A DNA stretch of 36,602 nt. Origin: Candidatus Woesearchaeota archaeon (lineage in GTDB: Archaea; Nanobdellota; Nanobdellia; Woesearchaeales; SKGA01). Every line of letters starts with the position of its first letter. Within the stretch, counting starts at the first letter, position 1. Below the pieces are notes generated by a model. It searched no databases. It saw only the letters and a program-made list of their open reading frames with translations, and had not been told where the DNA came from. The stretch covers positions 1 through 36,602 of the forward strand of contig JAIPJP010000001.1 of the NCBI GenBank assembly GCA_021734105.1, in the 5' to 3' direction. Positions 15,700 through 22,444 of this stretch are shown here, in pieces. Both the position numbers and the translations under genes were made by a program.

Positions 15700-15869
15700 T
15701 CTAAGTCATTTACATCTACAGTGTCTTCTAAGTCTAAGAAAAGTTTTGCAAATTGGGTTTCTATTGCGGAGTTGTAGAGGCGCTCTAAAATCTGATTGTA
15801 TGTTTCGTTTTTGTGTCCAAATTCAGATATTTTTTGATGTATTTCTTCATTGACTGCGATAGTTTTCAT
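15693..15869 (-). CDS. Small antitoxin-like protein
   Basis: 58 residues beginning MKTIAVNEEIHQKISEFGHKN, a short beta strand plus helices typical of VapB/RHH-type archaeal antitoxins. An acidic C-terminal segment (FLDLEDTVDVNDLEW) would bind the toxin. The ATG at 15869 is preferred over longer frames because GGGTGAT (minus strand, 15874-15880) stands 4 bases upstream. It precedes and overlaps the RelE-like gene. Confidence 0.72.
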   Translation of the reverse strand: MKTIAVNEEIHQKISEFGHKNETYNQILERLYNSAIETQFAKLFLDLEDTVDVNDLEW

Positions 15870-16115
15870 AGGTATCACCCATTTATAAGAAATATAATAA
15901 TTATAAATATTATAAATGTTTTCATTTTTTAAGTTATTTTGCATTTTTTACTTGTTCGATTTAATTCTTTAAAATCATCACGTCAACTTGTCTAGTGCTT
16001 GTTTTTGCACAGGAGGAAAATTTCAACTAAATAGAATTAGATATTTGTTATTATTACCTTAATACCTATACAGCAATGGCAGAAATCTACAAAAAGAAAT
16101 AATTCTTTCTTAACC

Positions 16116-16125
16116 TTTAAAAAGC
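16116..16125 (+). promoter_or_regulatory. TATA box for the YjbQ-family gene
   Basis: CCTTTAAAAA is centred about 27 bases before the ATG at 16148. AGAGGT also stands directly before the ATG, so the transcript start is uncertain. Confidence 0.45.
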
Positions 16126-16147
16126 ATGCTTTACCTTTAGAGGTAAA

Positions 16148-16666
16148 ATGACGTTTACAACTTTTTTTGACAAACTTTCTTTTCAAACAAAAAAGCGTTT
16201 ACAATTCATTACAATAACCAAACAAATTCAAGACATTGTCAAAAAATCAGGCATTCAGTCTGGCAGTATTATTATTCAATCCATGCACACAACTGCACGG
16301 CTTTGGGTGAATGAAGATGAAAAGAATCTCATAGGAAATGGTTCAATGAGTTACACTCCTGACATTCACCAAGTTCTTGACACTTTCGCAGACCCTGACG
16401 CTACCTATTATCATAATGACATTAAAGATGTTCGAAATCCTGAAGGGAAACGAGACACGCATCTTTGCGCACCAGATGACCAAGGTGTGTGTTATGAGTG
16501 TAAGAATGGTCATGCGCACGCGCAAGCACTTATGCTTCCTCACGCGCTCACGTTTATTGTGCAAGACTGCAAACTGGTGAAAGGTTATTGGCAGGAAATT
16601 ATGCTTATAGAGCTTGATCACGATAGAAAGCGAGAAGTAAGTATTCTTGTGCAAGGAGAAAAATAG
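16148..16666 (+). CDS. YjbQ/UPF0047 family protein
   Basis: 172 residues of the COG0432 family, small trimeric beta proteins. The signatures are SMHTTARLWVNEDEKNL (about residues 42-58), an acidic loop YTPDIHQVLD, the late His/Ala segment NGHAHAQALMLP and the closing LVKGYWQEIMLIELDHDRKREVSI. Bacterial members show weak thiamine-phosphate synthase activity; the physiological role is unsettled. Extra Cys residues (THLCAPDDQGVCYECKNGH) are an unusual insertion-like feature here and might bind metal. Confidence 0.9.
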   Translation: MTFTTFFDKLSFQTKKRLQFITITKQIQDIVKKSGIQSGSIIIQSMHTTARLWVNEDEKNLIGNGSMSYTPDIHQVLDTFADPDATYYHNDIKDVRNPEGKRDTHLCAPDDQGVCYECKNGHAHAQALMLPHALTFIVQDCKLVKGYWQEIMLIELDHDRKREVSILVQGEK

Positions 16667-16749
16667 TTTTTCCGTAAAATTTTCAATTTTTTCTTAGAAG
16701 ACTATTTAATGCTCTTTCATAGACTTTATGCTATGAGTATTTCAGAAAA

Positions 16750-16760
16750 CTATATAAGTA
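16750..16760 (+). promoter_or_regulatory. TATA box for the MazEF-like pair (leaderless)
   Basis: CTATATAAGTA is centred about 28 bases before the ATG at 16784, which selects this start over longer in-frame options. Confidence 0.6.
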
Positions 16761-16783
16761 AGAATAGTCTTACTAGTCTTACC

Positions 16784-17053
16784 ATGCTTGAAACGGTAAA
16801 ATTATCTTCAAAAGGTCAAATTGTTATTCCTGAACGAATTAGAAAAAAACTCGGTCTCAAAGAAGGCGATAATTTAATTCTTCGGGAGGAAGGCGGTCGT
16901 TTTTCGTTAGAGCAAGAAGAGTCATTTATGCGACATCTTGAGCAATTTGAAAAGCAGCGAGAACGGATGGGTTGGTTAATGCTTGCTGAAGAAAATCTCA
17001 AAAAACTATGGGATAATCCTATTGATGAAAAAGAATGGGGTCGTTATCTTTGA
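16784..17053 (+). CDS. AbrB/MazE-type antitoxin
   Basis: 89 residues. The N-terminal swapped-hairpin DNA-binding domain is textbook: ETVKLSSKGQIVIPERIRKKLGLKEGDNLIL (residues 2-32). The C-terminal half is acidic and helical (FMRHLEQFEKQRERMGW...WDNPIDEKEWGRYL), the toxin-neutralising part. It probably represses its own promoter. The toxin gene overlaps its end. Confidence 0.9.
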   Translation: MLETVKLSSKGQIVIPERIRKKLGLKEGDNLILREEGGRFSLEQEESFMRHLEQFEKQRERMGWLMLAEENLKKLWDNPIDEKEWGRYL

Positions 17054-17382
17054 AGCAGAAGGACTTGTTTTTAGTTTCCTTTCCTTTCTCTGATTTATCT
17101 AAAACGAAAGTACGTCCAGCAATTATTGTCTCTAACAATAAGTTCAACAAGAAAAGCGAAGATGTTATTGTTTGCGGTATTACTGCGCAACAATCTTTAA
17201 AGAAAACTCATTTGCAGATTAACACAACTTCATTGTCTTCTGGAAAACTTCATAGGTCTTGCTCTATTGAACCTGAATCCCTTTTCAAGATGGACAAACG
17301 ATTGCTTCTCAAACAAATTGGAGTTCTAAAGGAAAAACCTTTCCAAGATCTTTCGAATAAATTGCACGAACTACTTTCTTAA
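17035..17382 (+). CDS. MazF/PemK-type endoribonuclease toxin
   Basis: 115 residues with the CcdB/PemK fold: QKDLFLVSFPFSDLSKTKVRPAIIVSNN, then DVIVCGIT and a CSIEPESLFKMDKRLLLKQIG segment. Members cut mRNA at short motifs. The ATG at 17035 overlaps the antitoxin by 19 bases. A TTG at 17050 (sharing TTGA with the antitoxin stop) would begin right at KQKDLFLV and is a good alternative start. The pair forms a type II toxin-antitoxin module. Confidence 0.88.
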   Translation: MGSLSLKQKDLFLVSFPFSDLSKTKVRPAIIVSNNKFNKKSEDVIVCGITAQQSLKKTHLQINTTSLSSGKLHRSCSIEPESLFKMDKRLLLKQIGVLKEKPFQDLSNKLHELLS

Positions 17383-17384
17383 TC

Positions 17385-18215
17385 TTATTTTATTTCTTCA
17401 ATAGTTTCTAAGTCTTTTATTCGACTTTCAGCGTCAATACTCATATGAAAGAAATGCCAAAATACTTTTTGCATCCACGCAATCCATTCTTCATCTCGAA
17501 TTTCATAAAAAATATACAATCTGGAATTGCGTTTTTGTGCTTTCTCTTCCTTAAATCGCATAAATGTTTTATCGATAACAAAACTTCGTAGTGGTTGCTC
17601 TGCGTGCCGCACTTCAATAAGATTTTTTTTATATTTATGATTTAACGCCAACACTGCTTTGATATTATCAATTGCATCTAGTTGTACGTTAGCAACAACT
17701 TTGATACTGACATTTCGAGCTACAAGTTCATCAAAGACATCAATTATCTTTGTGTTTCCTTGTGTAACGAGTGCCCATGATAAATTGCCTGAGAAAATAA
17801 GTACTTGTTCTTGCGTGCTTCGAAGTGCGTACTCCAAGTCTTGTTTCTCAGTAAGTTTATACTCTGTTTGTTCTTCATAGAATGCTCTTCTTTTTCCTTC
17901 CTCTATATATTGATAAATATCAAATGGGCTAAAATCAGTCTTATGGTGTGCACTTTGAATTTTTTGCAGAAGTCGTTCTTGAAATTGTGAGGAATGAATG
18001 GATGTATTATCTCTATAATAAACAATCTTCAGCGCTCCTCGAGTTCCTTCTCTAAATACTTTGGTTGCAACTGTCCCTTCTTCTCGAGCAATTCGTTCAA
18101 CGTAAGAATCAGCAGTTCTCCAATTCCGTCCAAGCATAACTGCTACTTCTTGAATAGTTCGCGGAGCTATTTTGACAAAGTCCTCTATCTTTCGAATATC
18201 TTCTTTTCCCAACAT
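17385..18215 (-). CDS. Winged-helix regulator with PLD-like/TrmB-type C-terminal domain
   Basis: 276 residues. The N-terminal winged helix (about 12-70) has an unambiguous HTH (TIQEVAVMLGRNWRTADSYVERIAREE) and a wing leading to KIVYY. The middle is charged and helical. The C-terminal part (about 125-270: VLIFSGNLSWAL, VSIKVVANVQLDAIDNI, RHAEQPLRSFVIDKTFMRF) resembles the degenerate phospholipase-D-like fold of TrmB-type effector domains and lacks HKD motifs. It is convergent with the MazF gene (stop codons 2 bases apart). Its target is unknown. Confidence 0.72.
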   Translation of the reverse strand: MLGKEDIRKIEDFVKIAPRTIQEVAVMLGRNWRTADSYVERIAREEGTVATKVFREGTRGALKIVYYRDNTSIHSSQFQERLLQKIQSAHHKTDFSPFDIYQYIEEGKRRAFYEEQTEYKLTEKQDLEYALRSTQEQVLIFSGNLSWALVTQGNTKIIDVFDELVARNVSIKVVANVQLDAIDNIKAVLALNHKYKKNLIEVRHAEQPLRSFVIDKTFMRFKEEKAQKRNSRLYIFYEIRDEEWIAWMQKVFWHFFHMSIDAESRIKDLETIEEIK

Positions 18216-18542
18216 CTTTTACAGTAACGCCTTGACGTTTAATCAGAAACGCGAGCGATTCGATGAAAATTAAAAATTTTCAGCATGCCAAAAATAATTT
18301 TTTGTGCACATGCAGCTCGTGTTTCGTAGTACGACCACGTCGTTATATCGTCGCGTTACGACCCTTAATCAATTCTCAGAAGCTTTAATATTTAAATTTG
18401 CCGAAAAAATACAACACTATATCAAGACTTCTGTAAGAAATAGATAAACTTACTACAACACTATAATATATCATAACGAAAAGCGTGAAACTACGCACTA
18501 AGATAGATTGTTACGTGCTACCGAGGATTGCGAGGTGCACCA
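18216..18542. other. Non-coding region with hairpins and a promoter
   Basis: No gene is seen. TGAAAATT/AATTTTCA (18264-18282, loop AAA) is a perfect 8-bp hairpin. A GC-rich imperfect-palindrome stretch lies at 18310-18362. TAATATTTAAATTT near 18388-18402 and CTATAATATATC near 18463-18474 are TATA-like. Two further hairpins lead into the micro-ORF: GCGT/ACGC (18483-18496) and GTGCTACC/GGTGCAC (18515-18540). Confidence 0.4.
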
Positions 18543-18659
18543 ATGACGCCTATCATTCGTTGGCCGGTGATACGTATGAGGAAAGATTTTTGGACATTGG
18601 AGGAATTAGACGAACTTGAAGGGTTTCAATTACAAGTGAGCCGTGAAGGCGAAGTCTAA
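18543..18659 (+). CDS. Probable micro-protein, 38 aa
   Basis: A small reading frame beginning MTPIIRWPVIRMRKDFW and ending QVSREGEV, with a Leu/Glu-rich helix between. Its ATG follows GAGGTG at 18532-18537. A second in-frame ATG at 18576 (MRKDFW) follows a perfect GGTGAT (18566-18571) with the same 4-base spacing used by other genes here, so a 27-residue product is equally likely. The upstream hairpin would sequester the first ribosome site. No homologue is recognised; coding potential rests on the ribosome sites and composition. Confidence 0.45.
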   Translation: MTPIIRWPVIRMRKDFWTLEELDELEGFQLQVSREGEV

Positions 18660-18856
18660 TTTTGAGGTAACATACAACAACAGCTAACATAAATACTGCC
18701 TTGCAGAACAATGAGTTCATCACATTCCGATGCAAAAGCGAGGAATTGTTATGATGAACGACTCAGATTTCGTCGTAGCGCGACGAATAATGCTGCGCAG
18801 TAGTTGTTAGCTTTTTCTTTTCAGAAAATAATATAGTGATAGCGAGGTAAAACAGA
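18660..18856. other. Non-coding stretch before the thymidylate kinase gene
   Basis: No gene is seen. TCGTCG/CGACGA (within 18765-18785) forms a short GC-rich hairpin. A TATA-like AATAATATA near 18828 and GAGGT at 18844-18848 precede the next ATG. Confidence 0.35.
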
Positions 18857-19516
18857 ATGGAGAATAATTATTTTTTTACGTTTGAAGGATTAGACGGCTG
18901 TGGGAAAGACACGCAATTGTTTGCGTTTGCGCAAGCTCTTAAGAATGGTTGTAAATATTTTGAAGGGGAAAAACATAAACCTTTATGGATAACTAATGAG
19001 CCAACGATGCTTTCAACGCCAGGAAAGAAAATTAACGAACTAAAAAAGACAAACACCTTATCAGTTGATGAAGCAACTAATCTTTTCATTGCAGATAGAA
19101 TCTTGCACACCGTCCAACATGTCAATCCTCGACTTCGTGATGGTCATGTCCTTTCTTCAAGATACGATCTCTCAACTTATATGTTTCAAGGAGCGCAAGG
19201 TGCGAGTTTTTCTCTAATGTATGACTTGCACGATTATCAAAACAATGGTTCGAGCAGTAGAATTCCTGACATCACGTTTGTTTTTGATGTTCCTGTGGAT
19301 GTAGCCATGCATAGAATTCACAAGCGAGGCGATAGAGCAGAATATTTTGAGAAAAGGAAATTTCAAGAAAAAGCAAAAGAAAATCTTGATCGTTTAATGG
19401 TGCTCCTTCCTGATATGGATGGTCGAACAATAATTAATATTAACGGGAATCAGCCAGTGCCTGACGTCACAAGAGAAATGCTCAAAGTCACCTCCTGCTA
19501 CGTGAAACATATGTAA
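18857..19516 (+). CDS. tmk: Thymidylate kinase-like enzyme
   Basis: 219 residues; phosphorylates dTMP with ATP. The P-loop FEGLDGCGKDTQ is at residues 9-20, the TMPK substrate segment LSSRYDLSTYMFQG near 95-110 replaces the usual DRY motif, and FVFDVPVDVAMHRIHKRG precedes a LID region (RAEYFEKRKFQEKA). The residue after the P-loop lysine is Asp18, not Ser/Thr, the usual magnesium ligand. The rest of the fold is intact. The pathway supplies dTTP, consistent with a retained minimal nucleotide metabolism. Confidence 0.88.
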   Translation: MENNYFFTFEGLDGCGKDTQLFAFAQALKNGCKYFEGEKHKPLWITNEPTMLSTPGKKINELKKTNTLSVDEATNLFIADRILHTVQHVNPRLRDGHVLSSRYDLSTYMFQGAQGASFSLMYDLHDYQNNGSSSRIPDITFVFDVPVDVAMHRIHKRGDRAEYFEKRKFQEKAKENLDRLMVLLPDMDGRTIININGNQPVPDVTREMLKVTSCYVKHM

Positions 19517-19526
19517 ACATGCATTA

Positions 19527-19537
19527 CTTTTAAATAC
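19527..19537 (+). promoter_or_regulatory. TATA box for trmI (leaderless)
   Basis: CTTTTAAATAC is centred 27 bases before the ATG at 19559; no ribosome site is present. Confidence 0.55.
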
Positions 19538-19558
19538 GTCTTTAGCTTACTACACGCT

Positions 19559-20296
19559 ATGCACGTCAAAAAGCTCGCAATCACAGAGGAAAAAAGGATT
19601 TATCCTATTTTGGACCTTAACCGTTCCATTCACTTCAATGAGGGTGCTGTTGATAGACAAGTGCTTATTGATGCAAATCATGAGGGCGTCATAAAAACAA
19701 CAGGTGGGCAAGAATTGCTTTTAGTCCCTGCAACGTTCAAAGATAATATGGAGCGTATGAAGCAACAAGCAGCAATCATCATCCCTAAAGACATTGGGTT
19801 TATCATCGCAGAATGCGGTTTAACCAAAGACTCAGTAGTAATTGATGCTGGTGCTGGTAGTGGTGGAAGTGCTTGCACGCTTGGTGCGTTATGTAAAAAA
19901 GTGTACACTTACGATATTAACGATCAGCACTTAGAAACGGTGCGGGAGAATTGCGTTAAACTTGATCTTACTAATGTCGAAGTTATCAAAGGCGACATAA
20001 CCACCATCGAACCTAAAGAGCAAGTTGATTTATTCGTTTTAGATATTCCTAAGACTGAAAAGGCAATTCCTACGATAAAAAAAGCGTTAAAACAAAGTGC
20101 TTACGCTGCAATTTACACACCGCATATTAATCAAGCACAACAATTTATTCAAGAACTCGATGATGACTTTAAACTCATAACAGTTATAGAACTTATTCAG
20201 CGTCGCTGGGAAGTTAATGACAAACAATTACGTCCAAAACATAACATGCTTGGTCATACAGCGTTTTTAACAATAGTTCGAAAATTTAAAAAATAA
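19559..20296 (+). CDS. trmI: tRNA (adenine-N1)-methyltransferase TrmI
   Basis: 245 residues, SAM-dependent; archaeal TrmI makes m1A in the T loop (positions 57/58). The N-terminal beta domain ends in AAIIIPKDIGFII. Motif I VVIDAGAGSGGSA is at 93-105, the acidic motif II is TYDIND, and the catalytic strand is VDLFVLDIPK. The typical closing sequence IELIQRRWEVNDKQLRP...LGHTAFLTIVRKF is present. The GAGAG motif and the RP..GHT end separate it from generic methyltransferases. Confidence 0.92.
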   Translation: MHVKKLAITEEKRIYPILDLNRSIHFNEGAVDRQVLIDANHEGVIKTTGGQELLLVPATFKDNMERMKQQAAIIIPKDIGFIIAECGLTKDSVVIDAGAGSGGSACTLGALCKKVYTYDINDQHLETVRENCVKLDLTNVEVIKGDITTIEPKEQVDLFVLDIPKTEKAIPTIKKALKQSAYAAIYTPHINQAQQFIQELDDDFKLITVIELIQRRWEVNDKQLRPKHNMLGHTAFLTIVRKFKK

Positions 20297-20310
20297 TTTT
20301 GTGTAAAAAC

Positions 20311-20383
20311 ATCGCCTACACGTCACCCCGAAGGGGTCAACCCTCGACGTGATACGTCAGAACAATTTGACGGCATCGGCGAT
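20311..20383 (+). promoter_or_regulatory. Three-way-junction RNA-like leader of the Lrp/AsnC-domain gene
   Basis: Outer stem ATCGCC (20311-20316) / GGCGAT (20378-20383) encloses two hairpins. The first is CACGTC (20319-20324) / GACGTG (20346-20351) topped by ACCCC-GAA-GGGGT (20325-20337). The second is CGTCA (20355-20359) / TGACG (20368-20372). GGAGGT (20393-20398) follows within 10 bases. A TATA-like ATTTAAAAAA at 20284-20293 would start transcription near the 5' arm. No known riboswitch class is recognised. Confidence 0.5.
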
Positions 20384-20406
20384 ATTTATACTGGAGGTAT
20401 GGTAAA

Positions 20407-20634
20407 ATGTTAGCATATTTGTTAATTAATGTGGAAAAAGATAAAGAGCAAGAACTTTATGAGACTATTAACGGTTATGAAGAAGTTATTGGCTCACACA
20501 TAATTTTTGGAGAATGGGATATTATTGCTAAAGTTGAAATAGAAAATTCTGAAGCATTAGGAACTTTTATATTAGATAAAATTCGTCCACTTGATGGTGT
20601 TGCAATGACAAGTACATTAATTGTTGCTCGTTGA
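20407..20634 (+). CDS. Stand-alone Lrp/AsnC effector-binding (RAM) domain
   Basis: 75 residues, only the C-terminal ligand-binding domain of Lrp/AsnC regulators: LAYLLINVEKDKEQELYETI, SHIIFGEWDIIAKVEIENSEAL, and GVAMTSTLIVAR. No DNA-binding part exists. Such single-domain proteins form small-molecule-binding oligomers or modulate full-length Lrp proteins. It has a strong GGAGGT ribosome site and is preceded by a folded leader. The following membrane-protein gene starts 10 bases after its stop, so the two are probably cotranscribed. Confidence 0.92.
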   Translation: MLAYLLINVEKDKEQELYETINGYEEVIGSHIIFGEWDIIAKVEIENSEALGTFILDKIRPLDGVAMTSTLIVAR

Positions 20635-20644
20635 AGGTTTGTTG

Positions 20645-21259
20645 ATGAATACAAAAACTAGTAAAAAAGGTTCTTTTAAAGAGCGGTTTATCGCGTTTTA
20701 TAGTGAACAAACAAAACAACACACGTTTGCAAAGTTTTCCATTGTATTACTAGTTATTTTGATTTATTTTATTATTATTTCTTCACACTATGGAACTAAA
20801 GATGGTTTTCTTATTACTGCTTTAACCTGGTCTTTTTTCGTATTTTGTACGCCGGTTGCTGATGCAGGTTTCTTACTTGACTTTCCTATTCGTCTTATTA
20901 CAAAACTACGAATGATTTATTCTGAAATGGTTGTATGGGTGATAGCATTAATTCTTAATGTTATTGTCTTTTTTACAAATCCGGGTGTGTACGAGAAAAC
21001 ATTTATTCTCAGTTTATTTCATCATATACTTTCTCAGCCTTTTCCTTTCTGGGGAATTATTCTTCTTTCAGGCGCAGGCACTTTTCTTTCAGTGTACTTT
21101 GCTGATGAGTTATTGGATGTTTCCACACATAAAAATAGAGAAAAATATCATCGTCACGTGAATAAATATCAAATAATTTTAATGTTATTTTTAATTGTAC
21201 TCATCATTATTTTTTATAATTTCTTACTTACGAAGATGGGTATTACTATTCATCTTTAG
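20645..21259 (+). CDS. Polytopic membrane protein, unassigned
   Basis: 204 residues with about 4-5 membrane helices (near residues 32-50, 58-75, 92-115, 135-155 and 178-200). A motif-like cytoplasmic/loop segment reads TPVADAGFLLDFPIRLITKLR. Family not firmly recognised. ATG 20645 was chosen because GAAGGT overlaps the preceding stop codon 7 bases upstream. Its 3' end overlaps the convergent DUF1461 gene by 36 bases. Confidence 0.78.
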   Translation: MNTKTSKKGSFKERFIAFYSEQTKQHTFAKFSIVLLVILIYFIIISSHYGTKDGFLITALTWSFFVFCTPVADAGFLLDFPIRLITKLRMIYSEMVVWVIALILNVIVFFTNPGVYEKTFILSLFHHILSQPFPFWGIILLSGAGTFLSVYFADELLDVSTHKNREKYHRHVNKYQIILMLFLIVLIIIFYNFLLTKMGITIHL

Positions 21260-21820
21260 TTTCTTTCGTGCACTATATTTCTCGCCAAGAAGTGCTAAAA
21301 TACTTAGTACTAACAAAATCACCATAATTAAAATGCTCATGCTAGTAAAGAATTTTTCTGGATAGGTTTGAATGAGGATTGAACTGAATGGAAATGAATA
21401 ATTACCTTGTGGAAAAAGGAGTTGATGAAATAGTTCAAAGAGTTTGGTAAAATTTGCAAACGTAAAAAGTGGTGTGAAGTAGAATAGAAAAAGAAAAGGC
21501 GTCAGCATTATTCCTCGTCGCTCTGCACGATTTAAATTAAACCAATATAATAAGACTCCCCCTATAAGAAGGAGTATACTATATGTGGTAATATGTATGA
21601 GTCTTCGAACATCTTCTAAATGACTTCTTTCTGCTGGCGTGAAAATTTGAAGATTTGTTGAATTGCCTGTGAGTAGAAATTTCGTAACTATCTTATCTGT
21701 TCTTTGCGCTTCTTCTTTAAGAAATGGTTTATGTAAACTTGAAGAGAGCGCTACAAGAAGAAAACTTACACATATGAGTGCTAGAAGATAAGTTATTCCA
21801 AGCAGCCAAACTCTTTTCAT
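21224..21820 (-). CDS. DUF1461 (TIGR01906-type) integral membrane protein
   Basis: 198 residues. A first helix at 7-28 is followed by an extracytoplasmic loop with the family signature IFTPAERSHLEDVRRL. Three more helices follow; between the second pair lies the second signature, FHQLLFPQGNYSFPFSS...YPEKFF. Function of the family is unknown. The C-terminal 12 codons overlap the convergent gene. Confidence 0.85.
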   Translation of the reverse strand: MKRVWLLGITYLLALICVSFLLVALSSSLHKPFLKEEAQRTDKIVTKFLLTGNSTNLQIFTPAERSHLEDVRRLIHITTYSILLLIGGVLLYWFNLNRAERRGIMLTPFLFLFYFTPLFTFANFTKLFELFHQLLFPQGNYSFPFSSILIQTYPEKFFTSMSILIMVILLVLSILALLGEKYSARKKLKMNSNTHLRK

Positions 21821-21930
21821 ATAGTATTCTATGTACTTCTTCTTTTTAAATGCTTACTCTCTTGTTATTTAGGGAAAGATTTTTAAAGTGTTTTTCTATA
21901 AATGAACCTATAACTCTTTGGAGGGGTAAA

Positions 21931-22353
21931 ATGGCTTTAGAAAGTTTATTGCCTACGGGCATATTTGCTGCTTTTGCAGGAATGATGTTTTTAGTGGTTA
22001 TTTTAGGAATTGGCTTGTATATCTACTTGTCTTTTGCTGTTATGACTATTGGTCGAAGAGAGAAGGTTGATTATCCTGCTCTTGCTTGGATTCCGGGTTT
22101 AGGTCCTGGTTTAGTGTTTAGAAAGATTGCTAAGATGCATTGGTGGCCTTTTTTGTTATTAATTGGAGCTTTAATTCCTTTTATTAACATTTTTGCAACG
22201 ATTGCTTTCATGGTGTTTTTCTTCATGTGGTGGTGGAAAACTACAGAAGCAAGAAAATTTCCTGGTTGGACAGTACTTCTAGCTCTTATTCCTATTGTGG
22301 GTAGTCTTTGGATGTATGTGCAGTTAGGTCTTTTAGCTTGGAAGAAAGAGTAA
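21931..22353 (+). CDS. DUF5684-like small membrane protein
   Basis: 140 residues with about four helices. The pattern YPALAWIPGLGPGLVFRKIAKMHWWPFLLLIGALIPFIN, then WWWKTTEARKFPGWTVLLALIPIVG resembles the DUF5684 family of small archaeal and bacterial membrane proteins. The start at 21931 is supported by GGAGGGG 6 bases upstream. An in-frame upstream ATG at 21850 adds an unlikely leader. TTTTTAAAGTG near 21881 is a possible TATA box. Confidence 0.78.
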   Translation: MALESLLPTGIFAAFAGMMFLVVILGIGLYIYLSFAVMTIGRREKVDYPALAWIPGLGPGLVFRKIAKMHWWPFLLLIGALIPFINIFATIAFMVFFFMWWWKTTEARKFPGWTVLLALIPIVGSLWMYVQLGLLAWKKE

Positions 22354-22444
22354 ATGCAATTGCTTCTTTAAGGAGCATTTTAGGAGCATTTTTTTCTTTT
22401 CGAGTATTTTTTTTCTTTTTTCTTTTTATTTTATAATTCTTTTT
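22354..22444 (+). terminator. T-rich intergenic terminator with AGGAGCATTTT duplication
   Basis: The spacer between convergent genes carries AGGAGCATTTT twice in a row (about 22370-22392) and then long T runs on the plus strand, fitting U-tract termination of the DUF5684-like gene. Confidence 0.5.

Noticed and set aside
18752-18800. Box C/D small RNA (ATGATGA at 18751-18758)
   Set aside because: No CTGA box or second C/D pair at suitable spacing.
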